DNA of 37,394 nt, taken from the NCBI RefSeq assembly GCF_001598355.1, contig NZ_BCYU01000046.1, forward strand, positions 1 through 37,394, given 5' to 3'. The first letter of the stretch is position 1. Each line of letters opens with the position of its first letter. This DNA comes from Sphingomonas asaccharolytica NBRC 15499 (GTDB lineage: Bacteria; Pseudomonadota; Alphaproteobacteria; Sphingomonadales; Sphingomonadaceae). Of this stretch, positions 15,625 to 23,480 are shown piece after piece. The translations under genes were made by a program, and so were the position numbers. Under the pieces are notes generated by a model, which was given only the letters and a program-made list of their open reading frames with translations, did not search any database and was not told the origin of the DNA.

Positions 15625-17151
15625 ATGACTGAAGCTGTAACTGTCCGCCGCGATGGCGACACTTTTCAGGCGCGGATGTTCTGGCAGCGCGCAGCCCGAC
15701 TTCTCGTGCCTGACACTGCCATCAAGCGGGTCGCCTTCGAGACGGGCCCCAAGAGCTTCGATGATATCTGGGTCGAGTATCTTCCCGGGGGCGGACAGCT
15801 CGATCACCTAGGTGTCGCGTTGCTGCGCGAGCACATTCAGTGCAAGTGGCATGTTGCACCCGGCACGTTCGGCTACGCCGAGCTTGCCGATCCTGAGTTC
15901 ATCAACGCCAATGCGCGCTCGCTCCTTCAGCGAGCGCATGCGGCGCGCGAAGCGGCTGGAGGTCAGGCCGGCTCAACTCGCTTCAAGCTGCTCACCAATT
16001 GGTCCGTGGATCGCAACGACCCTTTGAAAGCTTTGATCGGGATGCGTTCCGGGGCGATCCGGTCCAACCGATTGTTCGACGGCACTACCGATCGCAGCCA
16101 GGTGGGCGGCGTACGCAAACTTTGGCGCGAACATCTCGACATCGACGACAAGGCCCTTGAAGCGTTCGCCGTTTCGCTCGCCTTCGGCCAAGCCGCGGAA
16201 AGTCTGGCGGATCTGCGCGACCAGCTCGACGCCATATTCTTCATGGCAGGTATGCGGCGCATTCCGGCGAGCGCGAGCGCATTTCCCTATGATGACCTGA
16301 TCTTCCAGTGGATGGCTCAGGGGCGTCTCGAGTTCGACCGTGACTCCCTGCGTGATGCGCTGAAGCGGGAGAACTTGCTGGCTGGCGGCGAGCCGGCTCC
16401 TTTCGTTGTTGGCGTGAAATCCTTTGAGCACGCGCTCGATCCGCTCGAACTGCGTTGCGCTAAGGTGCTCGATCTTACGCCCGTGTTCGACTCCCGCTTC
16501 ATCCAGGATGAAGCGGATTGGTCATCGACGCTTTACCCGAAGCTGGCAGAGTTCCTTCGAAAGGCGGCCGGGGATGGCGAAAAGCTCCGCCTGGCGCTTG
16601 ATGCCCACGCGACGTTGGCCTTCGCCGCTGGCTCGATCCTGGACATCAAGTGCGGAAGGATGATCGAGCTTGAGCAGCGGAGTCCCAATCGACGGATATG
16701 GGCGGCGAACGACAGCGTGCCGGCGGCGGACTGGCCAAAGTTGAGCACCGACCTCCAGGAGGTGGGAGAGGGAACGGAAATCGCGGTTGCGGTCAGCATG
16801 ACCCACGACATCGCCCGTGACGTGCAGGCATATATGGCAGGGTTACCCCAGATCGGTCGTTTGCTCACTTGCAGCACGAGCGAGGGCCCAAGCCACAACG
16901 CTGTCCGGTCTGGCCGCCATGCCGCCGATCTGGCAGCAGCGATTGTGGCGGCGGTCCGCAACACGCCTGATGTATCGAAAGTTCACCTGTTCCTTGCGGC
17001 TCCGAACGGCTTGAGCTTCTTCATCGGCCAGCGTCGTCCCCAGCTTGGAAACGTGACGCTTTACGAGTTTGATTTCGAGGGGGAACAGGACCGGGGTTAC
17101 CGGCCGTCCCTGTCGCTGCCAAACGGGCGCGCGCCTTTGACGACGCATTAG
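15625..17151 (+). CDS. Cap4-like CBASS effector, N-terminal nuclease plus C-terminal SAVED domain
   Basis: The 508-residue protein ends with a SAVED domain, recognised from KVHLFLAAPNGLSFFIGQR and VTLYEFDFEG near residues 455-490, which binds cyclic oligonucleotides. The N-terminal ~200 residues look like a DUF4297-type restriction endonuclease domain: FDDIWVEY (Asp47 or nearby) followed by HIQCKW (Gln72-x-Lys74), a D...QxK variant of the PD-(D/E)xK site. Cap4 enzymes oligomerise on ligand binding and degrade DNA, killing the infected cell. Length matches Cap4 (about 500 aa). Start ATG 15625 follows a GGCGGAG ribosome site. Pairing with a HORMA/TRIP13 module instead of NucC is less common but known. 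Confidence 0.85.
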   Translation: MTEAVTVRRDGDTFQARMFWQRAARLLVPDTAIKRVAFETGPKSFDDIWVEYLPGGGQLDHLGVALLREHIQCKWHVAPGTFGYAELADPEFINANARSLLQRAHAAREAAGGQAGSTRFKLLTNWSVDRNDPLKALIGMRSGAIRSNRLFDGTTDRSQVGGVRKLWREHLDIDDKALEAFAVSLAFGQAAESLADLRDQLDAIFFMAGMRRIPASASAFPYDDLIFQWMAQGRLEFDRDSLRDALKRENLLAGGEPAPFVVGVKSFEHALDPLELRCAKVLDLTPVFDSRFIQDEADWSSTLYPKLAEFLRKAAGDGEKLRLALDAHATLAFAAGSILDIKCGRMIELEQRSPNRRIWAANDSVPAADWPKLSTDLQEVGEGTEIAVAVSMTHDIARDVQAYMAGLPQIGRLLTCSTSEGPSHNAVRSGRHAADLAAAIVAAVRNTPDVSKVHLFLAAPNGLSFFIGQRRPQLGNVTLYEFDFEGEQDRGYRPSLSLPNGRAPLTTH

Positions 17152-17219
17152 GTTAAGCGATGACAGCATTCTGCTTCGCCAAGGTGATTTCTTGAGCTCG
17201 TGTTCTAGGAAGAGCGAGA

Positions 17220-18167
17220 ATGGGTAGGTTGTATTTGTCCGACCACGAACTCGTCGCCATCAAAGCGATCGATACAAACGCGGTTCGCGAAGGCGTCAGG
17301 CAAGCACTGGACGGGGGTTCAGCCTCGTCTCTTCGCTCCCTGCACCTATCGGTGACGTGCGAGGGCATCGCACACAACCTCGACCGCTTTGAACGCGACT
17401 TGGCCGACCACGCGAAGGCCAAGGCCGCGGCAAAGCGGAAAGCGACTTGGAGCCGCGCGTGGGAATCAGGCGACGATTTGATCCACGCGGTTCATGCTGC
17501 GAAGGAGCGCGCCGAAAACCAGGAACTGGAAGCGCAGCTCCTATATATCGACGATCTAATCAGGCCTCCCTACCGGTTCAGCGATCGCGTCCAGGTCGAC
17601 ATTTACTATCGATGGCGGGAAACGCCCGAAGCCGCGTGGAAGTCCGGGACAATCGCATTCTTTCACAATGTCGATATGAGCCGCGATTACACCGTGCCGG
17701 GACCAGCGCGTAAACCAAGCAAGGCGAAATTGGAGGCCCAGCGCGAAGCGACGCTGTTCGATCGCTGGGATCATCTACGCTGGTTGGCGCTGCAGGCCGT
17801 TCGGGAATACCTCACGACCGGCGGGGACGGGTCTTTGATTCCCGAGCAATATGAGGCAAAGCCGGCTCGTGGCGAACGCTATCTGAACAACTTCAGCTGT
17901 GATTTCTGGGAAGCCCTTGGTGAGCCGCGCGGCCGGCGTCGCTTGCCACCAAGTCGCACCGAACAACTGCTTCCCGGCTCGGCATCTGCTGCGGCAACTC
18001 CCGACGGCCTCCTCACTCTAGAAGCGCGCGTCACACACAAGCTTTTTGGCGAGGGCGTCGTCATCCACATTGAAGGAGACAAGGTCGTCGCCGATTTTGG
18101 TGCCCGGGGTTCCAAGCGAGTGATGGCGAGCTTTCTGAAGCGAAAGGCCGACGAACAGGATCGGTGA
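17220..18167 (+). CDS. Unrecognised protein with C-terminal Tudor-like (UvrD/PcrA-type) domain
   Basis: This 315-residue protein follows the SAVED effector by 68 bp on the same strand; AGGA lies about 9 bases before ATG 17220. The N-terminal 250 residues are charged and helical, with a Lys/Ala/Glu-rich stretch near 60-100 and an aromatic segment (VDIYYRWRETPEAAW), and match no family I know. The last ~45 residues (VTHKLFGEGVVIHIEGDKVV, then ADFGARGSKRVM) have the small beta-barrel pattern found at the C-terminus of UvrD/PcrA helicases, which contacts RNA polymerase or nucleic acid. It may be a CBASS accessory or an unrelated island gene. No catalytic motif is evident. Confidence 0.65.
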   Translation: MGRLYLSDHELVAIKAIDTNAVREGVRQALDGGSASSLRSLHLSVTCEGIAHNLDRFERDLADHAKAKAAAKRKATWSRAWESGDDLIHAVHAAKERAENQELEAQLLYIDDLIRPPYRFSDRVQVDIYYRWRETPEAAWKSGTIAFFHNVDMSRDYTVPGPARKPSKAKLEAQREATLFDRWDHLRWLALQAVREYLTTGGDGSLIPEQYEAKPARGERYLNNFSCDFWEALGEPRGRRRLPPSRTEQLLPGSASAAATPDGLLTLEARVTHKLFGEGVVIHIEGDKVVADFGARGSKRVMASFLKRKADEQDR

Positions 18168-18742
18168 ACGCGAAGAGCGCGCTTACGCCGAGAGGGGGCG
18201 GATCCATCCTGTGGTCAAGCAATCGCAATATAGCGATCGGTGGTCATATGCTACGCCTTAGACAACGTGATCCGATTGCCCGAGCATGCCGGAATGCGCG
18301 GTCGCGACGTGTCAGCAAGATTTCCTGCATCCGCGTCGCTGCTTCACTCAGGATCTCGACCATCGCATCACGACGGCCATCGCCGGAATAGACCTGAGGA
18401 TCGTCTAGAATCAGCGAAACTGTTTTGCCCTCCTCGAGCAGCATGTCGGCAAATGCTATTCGGGTCAGCACAGCCAGTTATTCCTGCCCTTCCGCGCGAC
18501 AGATACTGCCTCCCCGTCGCTGAGCTGGCCAAAAAGGGCAGTGCGTACAATAAGCGAACGACGGCTTTCGGGGTTGAGCCCGTCAGTCCGCGAATGACCG
18601 AAATTAAGGCGCAAAGCAGCTTCCGACCTGCAGTTTCCCTCACGAGCATCCTTTCGCCGCCGCCAATCGGGAACGCTGTGAGCACAAAAAGGGGCTGTGG
18701 TTTGGAAGACCGGCGGTTTGGGCAACCAGCAGCCCCCGGCGA
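18168..18742. other. Gene-poor stretch with a decayed ATPase fragment
   Basis: About 575 bp between two rightward genes. Apart from the leftward YhaN/SMC-like remnant at 18244-18500, the open frames look like chance. No terminator or promoter was recognised. The stretch reads as debris from an earlier insertion or deletion. Confidence 0.55.
18244..18500 (-). pseudogene. Remnant of the C-terminal end of a YhaN/SMC-like AAA ATPase
   Basis: On the - strand, codons from about 18488 read Q-E-stop-LAVLTRIAFADMLLEEG. After SLILDDPQVYSGDGRR comes MVEILSEAATRMQEILLT. This is the signature/Walker B end of YhaN- and SMC-like ATPases (usual LSxGTQEQLAVLTRLAFA, then LILDD). The usual Gln codon CAA is TAA here, and the rest of the gene is absent. 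An open frame begins only at GTG 18471. It probably represents the leftover of a defence or DNA-repair ATPase lost by deletion. Confidence 0.55.
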
Positions 18743-19606
18743 GTGTTGGTACTTATTAGATTTCGTGCGAGATTGCGGCGATATTGTCGATCGCGGCGAA
18801 GACGGGACGAAGCAATCGTGGGGCATCTCCTTCCATATTCTCTTCCTTGGGGACACGGATCGGTCGGATACTTCGCCGACCACGGGGCGGACCGACTTAT
18901 CGTATTCGTGCACGGCTTCGGCGGGAAAGCGGTGAAGACATGGAACGGCATGGAGGATCTACTGGACGCGAACGGCGCCGAGGCAGCTGACGTCGTATTC
19001 TATGGTTATAGCAGCTTAGCGGCCCCAGCCCAGAACTCGGCGACTCTCTTTCTAAAATTCCTAAATGCGGCTGCTGGGGCCGAGGCTTCCTGGATGAACA
19101 CCCTATTCCGAGCCGGAGCACCGGGCGATCGGGCCTATCGCGACATCTTGGTCGTTGCTCACTCGCTGGGGGCTCTGGTTACGCGGCGGGCCTTACTGGA
19201 CGCGATCAGCAGTGACTTCGGCTGGGTGAAGCGGAGTCGCCTACTCCTGTTCGGCCCGGCTCACATGGGCACACGGCTGCCGGAGCTAAAGGCAATGCTC
19301 AATAGCGGCGCCGGATCGATCCTGGCTGACGCATTTACGTTTGCGCAGATCAAAATGCCGGTAATCGATGACTTGGCGAAGGACAGTGATTTTCTGAAGG
19401 ACTTACTCGCCGACAGTCAGGCTGCGGTCGACAACGGCGTTGACCAGCCGGTGCGCGCTGAGGGCGTGATCTTCGGCCAGTTTGACAACATCGTCATCAA
19501 CCGGACATTCTGCCGCGACCCCCTCGCCGACGTATGGGACAACGAGGATCACTGCAGCGTTTGCCGGGCTCCGCAGACCGTATTTGCAGTTGCGCGTCAT
19601 CTATGA
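18743..19606 (+). CDS. SERAC1-like alpha/beta-hydrolase (serine esterase/lipase)
   Basis: The protein has the oxyanion segment LIVFVHGFGGKAVKTW, the nucleophile elbow VAHSLGALVTRRAL and the final DHCSVCRAPQ, which matches the catalytic-His motif DHxSIxKP of SERAC1/PGAP1-like hydrolases. No signal peptide is seen, so it should act in the cytoplasm or on the inner membrane face. The start is uncertain: GTG 18743 gives 287 aa, but the first ~25 residues are Arg-rich and atypical, and GTG 18818 would give a more normal N-terminus. Its stop overlaps the ATG of the next gene (ATGA), indicating a coupled pair. Context among defence genes suggests a lipase-type effector; this is inference. Confidence 0.75.
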   Translation: MLVLIRFRARLRRYCRSRRRRDEAIVGHLLPYSLPWGHGSVGYFADHGADRLIVFVHGFGGKAVKTWNGMEDLLDANGAEAADVVFYGYSSLAAPAQNSATLFLKFLNAAAGAEASWMNTLFRAGAPGDRAYRDILVVAHSLGALVTRRALLDAISSDFGWVKRSRLLLFGPAHMGTRLPELKAMLNSGAGSILADAFTFAQIKMPVIDDLAKDSDFLKDLLADSQAAVDNGVDQPVRAEGVIFGQFDNIVINRTFCRDPLADVWDNEDHCSVCRAPQTVFAVARHL

Positions 19607-20589
19607 TCGCCACGTCATCAGCTACCCCGCTTGGCAGCGACGTTGCTGACCAGATTGCCCACCGCTACAGACTGGCTGACCGCATGCGCCGGGCTTTGAA
19701 AATGCTCGATCGCGACGATGTCGGACATCTTTTGAGGTCCCATCTCGACGAAACCATCGAGTGGAACGAAATCAAGAAGCGCGAGAATCTCGACGAGCTT
19801 CTGGCGGGCCTTTCTCTCTTACACATCGCTGGGCTCGACCGCCGGGATGATCTGGCCGGCGTAGGCTTGAGATTGTCCGATGTGCTGAAGTTGCTCGATC
19901 ATCCGAGTGTCGCACGATACTTCGAGGATACGTATCCTTTCGCTCCTCCCGTCCTGTTGCGCGAGAGCTTCGAAAATCCGGCGTGTAACTCCTATCTTGA
20001 GCACTTGGCTGAGGAACGCGCCGCCGAAGGGTGGTTAACCGCCTTTCGGCAGTTTTTGAATCTAGACGCGGCGTTCAACGCGTCGGATCCCCTTGAGCTG
20101 TTTTTGGGGCTCCTGGATTCTTATGTCATCTACGGCTTCGACCTCGATGACCTGAAAAGAGCGCTGTGCGACGAAGAGCGAATGCGCCGTTTGCTGTCGC
20201 GAAAACGCGGTCGCCGCGTGCTGGAAGGCCTTCAAGATTTCTTCGAATTTTCGGAAGACTTGGACGAAGCGCTGGCTCATTGGGATCGGTTCCCTCTCTT
20301 CGCTGGATTGGTCTGGCTTCATTACGGTTATTGGTATGGCGCCGGTGGCCAACGCATGCGCGACGTCGCGAGCTGGCTTGAGAGCACCATCGAGCAAATC
20401 GTGAAGCGCGATGGCGGCCAAGAGGCGCTGGCGCGCGATGCGCAACTGCATGCAACGATGGGTCGTTTGACTGCCCTGGGTGGATATCCGAAATTAGTGC
20501 TACGAGAGTGTGCGCTTCCGTTGGAACGTTGGCGGCTTCACGTCGAGCGGAGCCGTGGAAACTCACGAGTCGTCGACCGCCGAGAGTGA
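19603..20589 (+). CDS. Unrecognised 328-aa partner of the SERAC1-like hydrolase
   Basis: The start is ATG 19603, overlapping the hydrolase stop by 4 bp; an in-frame extension to 19534 lies inside the hydrolase gene. The protein is mostly helical and highly charged, with Asp/Glu/Arg-rich stretches (LDRDDVGHLLRSHLDE, HLAEERAAEGWLTAF, LDDLKRALCDEERMRRLL) and one aromatic segment (LFAGLVWLHYGYWYGAGG, about residues 240-260). No catalytic, nucleotide-binding or DNA-binding motif is evident, and I recognise no family. As the second half of a coupled pair it could be a sensor, inhibitor or immunity partner of the hydrolase. Confidence 0.7.
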   Translation: MIATSSATPLGSDVADQIAHRYRLADRMRRALKMLDRDDVGHLLRSHLDETIEWNEIKKRENLDELLAGLSLLHIAGLDRRDDLAGVGLRLSDVLKLLDHPSVARYFEDTYPFAPPVLLRESFENPACNSYLEHLAEERAAEGWLTAFRQFLNLDAAFNASDPLELFLGLLDSYVIYGFDLDDLKRALCDEERMRRLLSRKRGRRVLEGLQDFFEFSEDLDEALAHWDRFPLFAGLVWLHYGYWYGAGGQRMRDVASWLESTIEQIVKRDGGQEALARDAQLHATMGRLTALGGYPKLVLRECALPLERWRLHVERSRGNSRVVDRRE

Positions 20590-21057
20590 GCTGGCTCACA
20601 TTACTACTGTCGACGCCTGCGGCCGCCGGTCGTTTTTTGGCAGTCGCGGCGTCTGGCGGAGTTATGTTGTTAGAGTGCGCGAACTGATGGCAGCTTTTGA
20701 TGAGTCAGATTTCTACTCTGAAAGACCGGAACTGAGGCGCGAAGCTGACCTGGGGCTGCCGCGTTGGCAAAACAAAAACGGCGGCTCACCCGCCTGTGCG
20801 CCGTGTTCACAGCGCACGGGTCAATTTGCAGTCTGGCCACAACCAAACCCGGGGACAGCGCGCGACAGCCGGGTGTCGAGATCATGCTTGAGCATGTACC
20901 GAGGCCTTTAGCCCCGCGGGGCCTGGACATACGCCTCAGCCACCCGGCCTGTTTCGATGCGGACACACGCGCCCGTTGCGCTGCGCGGCAATGCCGAACG
21001 GTCGTTCCCGGCTGCCGATGACCGACGTTCGAGCGGGCCGAGGTCCGCTAATGCCGT
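20590..21057. other. Intergenic region at the right flank of the island
   Basis: About 470 bp with no supported gene. It has a small hairpin GTGAG-CTGG-CTCAC (20586-20599) over the preceding stop, a T6 run at 20632-20637 after GC-rich sequence that could be a weak terminator, and the repeat copy at 20907-20947. Both flanking genes end here: the island's last gene runs toward it, and the membrane-protein gene also ends at it from the other side. Confidence 0.5.
20907..20947 (+). repeat. Imperfect repeat, copy 2 (island right flank)
   Basis: TTTAGCCC leads into the palindrome GCCCCGCGGGGC, then CTGGACAT, ending in ACCCGG, in the same orientation as 9510-9550. The hairpin is kept although its loop and stem bases differ between copies. 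Confidence 0.6.
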
Positions 21058-21516
21058 CTAACCACCTGGCCTCAGGCCGTTTCGCGCTTCTCTTGCCGCC
21101 CTTCGCTTGCTGCCGGCGATCCCGATCCAGAGAAGCAACAGCAGCGGATACCCTGTACTGCCCATCAGGATCTCATAGACCAAGGCCGGCATTGCTGGCT
21201 GGACCGCCTTGGCGACATGGGCCAGGCAGCCGATCAATTGCAGCGCGGCCGAACCGATGATCCAGACGCTTGGCCGGCGGTGCGCCAGGACCGACAAACC
21301 GAACAACAGCGCGATGTCGATCGTTGCAACGGCGGGCTCGAAATGCACGAACCTGATGCCCGCGACCCCCGTAAAGATCTTCTGCAAATCGGTGGCCGCG
21401 AGATAGAGGAACGCGACCAGCAACTCGGTGGTCGCGCCCCATCGCCATGCCGCCACCAGGCTGAGCGCGACCAGCGGGGGAAAGGCCTCGACATACCAGA
21501 TCGTCCAGGCGGGCAT
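21058..21516 (-). CDS. Small integral membrane protein, unknown function
   Basis: A 152-residue protein with about four hydrophobic segments (VEAFPPLVALSLVAAW; TTELLVAFLYLAATDL; TIDIALLFGLSVLA; YPLLLLLWIGIAG) and a basic C-terminus (SKRRAAREARNG) that should face the cytoplasm. No motif suggests an activity. It is the last of three leftward genes following the LuxR-type regulator, 41 bp after the preceding gene. GC content returns here to that of the non-island flanks. Confidence 0.6.
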   Translation of the reverse strand: MPAWTIWYVEAFPPLVALSLVAAWRWGATTELLVAFLYLAATDLQKIFTGVAGIRFVHFEPAVATIDIALLFGLSVLAHRRPSVWIIGSAALQLIGCLAHVAKAVQPAMPALVYEILMGSTGYPLLLLLWIGIAGSKRRAAREARNGLRPGG

Positions 21517-21557
21517 GACCCCGCTGGGCCACGTGCTGCCACGACAGTCAACTGAAT

Positions 21558-21902
21558 TCAGGCCACAATTTTCATCGGCGTGGCCTCCCCTGACCCTTTA
21601 GGATCGCATTCAGGGGCGATGAATCCCACCTCCTTGGCGGTCGTCGGCCACATCGCATGCGCCTGGCGCAAGCGGGCCTGGACTTCATACGCCTGCCTGC
21701 ATGCATCGTAGAGGAGATCGATCGCCGTTTCGCCAGCGGTCACGGGCAGGGCCGACTCGGCGCGCTGCTCTAGCGTCAAGGCAAGGAAGCGAAAACCTTT
21801 GACCGCGGTGGCATCGGCACTTTGTTCGAGCGGCAGAAATTCCTTCGCCAGCGTGTCGGTCAAGGCGCGGCGCGCTGTAACGATAGTGCGATTGAACGTC
21901 AT
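21558..21902 (-). CDS. Hypothetical protein, 114 aa
   Basis: A helical protein (ARRALTDTLAKEFLPLEQSA, then AIDLLYDACRQAYEVQARLRQA in parts) with no recognised domain, signal peptide or membrane segment. A good ribosome site (GAGGAGG, about four bases before ATG 21902) supports it as a real gene. It lies 33 bp downstream of the LuxR-type gene and is probably co-transcribed with it. Function unknown. Confidence 0.6.
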   Translation of the reverse strand: MTFNRTIVTARRALTDTLAKEFLPLEQSADATAVKGFRFLALTLEQRAESALPVTAGETAIDLLYDACRQAYEVQARLRQAHAMWPTTAKEVGFIAPECDPKGSGEATPMKIVA

Positions 21903-21935
21903 TCGACCTCCTCGCCCGGCGGCGAGGCTGCCAGG

Positions 21936-22472
21936 CTAATGTGCGGTGATGGAAGTGGGCGGCATCGCGTTGTAGATGTCCTCGGCGGCGCCGATGACCG
22001 ATCGGTAATTGGCCAGGATGACGGCCAGGCCCGCGGCGGTGGCGATGATCAGGGCCGCGGTCTTGAAGGTGGAAATCACGTCATCGCTTGCGCTCCTGTT
22101 GACCGACGGAACGGCTGGCGGCGTGATCGGGGACAATATCATCAGCCCCGCATCGTCGTCACTCGGCGCTCCTTGCCGGGACAGGTCTGGCGCAATCGAC
22201 TGGCCGGGCGACAGTCGCAGAATCTGGCTAGTCATATTTTCGGGAGGGTCCTGCGCACCCTCACCCGCCGAACGATGCTCGCGCAGCATTCTCGCCGCGT
22301 GCATGCGGTTGGGCGCGCCGAGCTTCCTCACCGCCAGCGAAATATGGGTGTTGACCGTGTTCGCAGAGATGCCGAGCAGCCCTTCGATCTCGGCCGAGGT
22401 ATAGCCTTCACCGACCAGCTCGAGGCATTGCAACTGCTTGCCGCTCAGCGATTCGACGCCCTTACCCGCCAT
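21936..22472 (-). CDS. LuxR-type HTH protein with C-terminal membrane segment
   Basis: Residues about 8-65 form a LuxR/GerE helix-turn-helix (LSGKQLQCLELVGEGYTSAEI, in part; LLGISANTVNTHISLAVRKLG). A Pro/Ser-rich linker follows, then one hydrophobic helix near residues 138-155 (FKTAALIIATAAGLAVILA). The layout is a cytoplasmic DNA-binding head anchored by a C-terminal transmembrane segment, with no response-receiver domain. It is the first of three leftward genes. Membrane-tethered LuxR-like regulators of this kind occur in sphingomonads; targets are unknown. It faces away from the flagellar genes, across a 730-bp gap. Confidence 0.8.
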   Translation of the reverse strand: MAGKGVESLSGKQLQCLELVGEGYTSAEIEGLLGISANTVNTHISLAVRKLGAPNRMHAARMLREHRSAGEGAQDPPENMTSQILRLSPGQSIAPDLSRQGAPSDDDAGLMILSPITPPAVPSVNRSASDDVISTFKTAALIIATAAGLAVILANYRSVIGAAEDIYNAMPPTSITAH

Positions 22473-22875
22473 GAGAAGCGCTTACGGCGTGCCGTGTCCG
22501 AAAGGAAACAAAGATCAGATAATTCAACGCATAAACGCGCCGGATATGACGGCAAGCACGCGCAAATGGCGCCAGCCGGGCCGTCGCGGATCGCGATCGG
22601 GCCCCTAATGAGCACAATCCTGCGCGAAGCAGCTGGCTGATCGCTCCGGCTGCCCGATCGATGCGCGTCGTCAATCTCGTTGCCATCAGCAGCGGTCGGG
22701 GGACTGGACGCCCCGAGGCAAGGCTGCGGGCGCGAAAGACGAAGGGCGTGGGCTGGGGGCGTTAGCACGGCGATTTATGTCGTCACGCTCGAGCTTGGGG
22801 ACCGCGATGAATCGCGTCCGAATCGACCAAAATGGGTAGCGGCGCGTCGGCGCTCCTGATAACCGCCTTGGGCAG

Positions 22876-22903
22876 AGGCGGGGGCAATCCCCCGCTCCCG
22901 CCT
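22876..22903. repeat. Two mutually exclusive hairpins
   Basis: CGGGGG (22879-22884) pairs with CCCCCG (22889-22894) around a CAAT loop. The overlapping AGGCGGG (22876-22882) pairs instead with CCCGCCT (22897-22903). Both stems are perfect, and they cannot form together. No T-run follows. Confidence 0.5.
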
Positions 22904-23154
22904 CGCTTCGCACCGGATCCCTGCGCTGCCTAGCCCGTCCAGCGCTATGCATCAGCTGATCCGGAACACTTCACCAGTGCCGGCATCGCGGGGAGTTGCG
23001 ACCCGCGCCGTCCCAATGACAATCGAGATGGCACGTCTGGCGGATATTGGCGGCGCGGTCGGGATAGGAAAAATTGTGTCCGTCGGTGCCTAGGCGATGG
23101 GGAATGCATCTTTTTTCCATCACTTGCTCGCGCTGATCGGAGCGGCATGCTAGC

Positions 23155-23169
23155 GTCCCGAATCGGGAC
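23155..23169. promoter_or_regulatory. Operator-like palindrome upstream of fliQ
   Basis: GTCCCGA-A-TCGGGAC is a perfect 7-bp inverted repeat with a 1-nt centre, 38 to 52 bp before the fliQ ATG. It is a good size for a dimeric regulator site. No regulator can be named from sequence alone. Confidence 0.45.
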
Positions 23170-23206
23170 AGTCCGGGGGTTGGGCTGCCGTGCGGGGAGT
23201 CTGTTT

Positions 23207-23476
23207 ATGGGGGGTGATCGGGCGCTCAGCCTGCTCAACGACATGTTGTGGAACAGCCTGATGGTGGCCGGGCCGGTATTGCTCGCGACCCTGCTCGTGG
23301 GACTGGTCATCAGCATCTTCCAGGTGACGACGCAGGTCCAGGAGATTACGCTCAGCTACGTCCCCAAGATCCTGGTTTCGGCGGTCATGCTGATCGCGAT
23401 CGGGCCATGGATGCTAGGCCGTGTCACGCAATTCGCGACGTCGCTCTACCAGCTGATCCCCACCCTCGCGCACTAA
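23207..23476 (+). CDS. fliQ: Flagellar export gate protein FliQ
   Basis: An 89-residue protein with two hydrophobic helices (MVAGPVLLATLLVGLVISIFQ and KILVSAVMLIAIGPWML, each in part) and the family sequence QVQEITLSYVPK between them. It forms the core of the FliPQR export gate in the inner membrane. Start ATG 23207 has GGGGAG about seven bases upstream; a longer frame from 23147 includes the palindrome region and is rejected. Length is as usual. It opens the + strand operon fliQ-fliR-flhB-flhA-TPR. Confidence 0.95.
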   Translation: MGGDRALSLLNDMLWNSLMVAGPVLLATLLVGLVISIFQVTTQVQEITLSYVPKILVSAVMLIAIGPWMLGRVTQFATSLYQLIPTLAH

Positions 23477-23480
23477 TCCA

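Larger units (their letters stand above)
22473..23206. other. Long intergenic region between the LuxR-type gene and fliQ
   Basis: About 730 bp with no supported coding region. It must contain the divergent promoters for the LuxR-type gene and the fliQ operon. Visible structures are the alternative hairpins at 22876-22903 and the palindrome at 23155-23169. No correctly spaced sigma-54 or sigma-28 promoter could be found. Confidence 0.55.

Noticed and set aside
18368..18913. 181-codon leftward open frame overlapping the hydrolase gene
   Set aside because: Composition is unlike a protein, and it overlaps the well-supported hydrolase on the other strand and the ATPase remnant.
20610..20640. T6 run after GC-rich sequence as an intrinsic terminator of the hydrolase pair
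   Set aside because: No clean stem directly precedes the T-run, so it is only mentioned in the intergenic entry.
9510..20947. Repeat copies as exact phage/integrase attachment sites
   Set aside because: The copies are imperfect, and no integrase or tRNA gene lies beside either one.
23030..23050. TGGCACG upstream of fliQ resembling a sigma-54 -24 element
   Set aside because: The matching GC of the -12 element is not at the required distance (GG appears instead).
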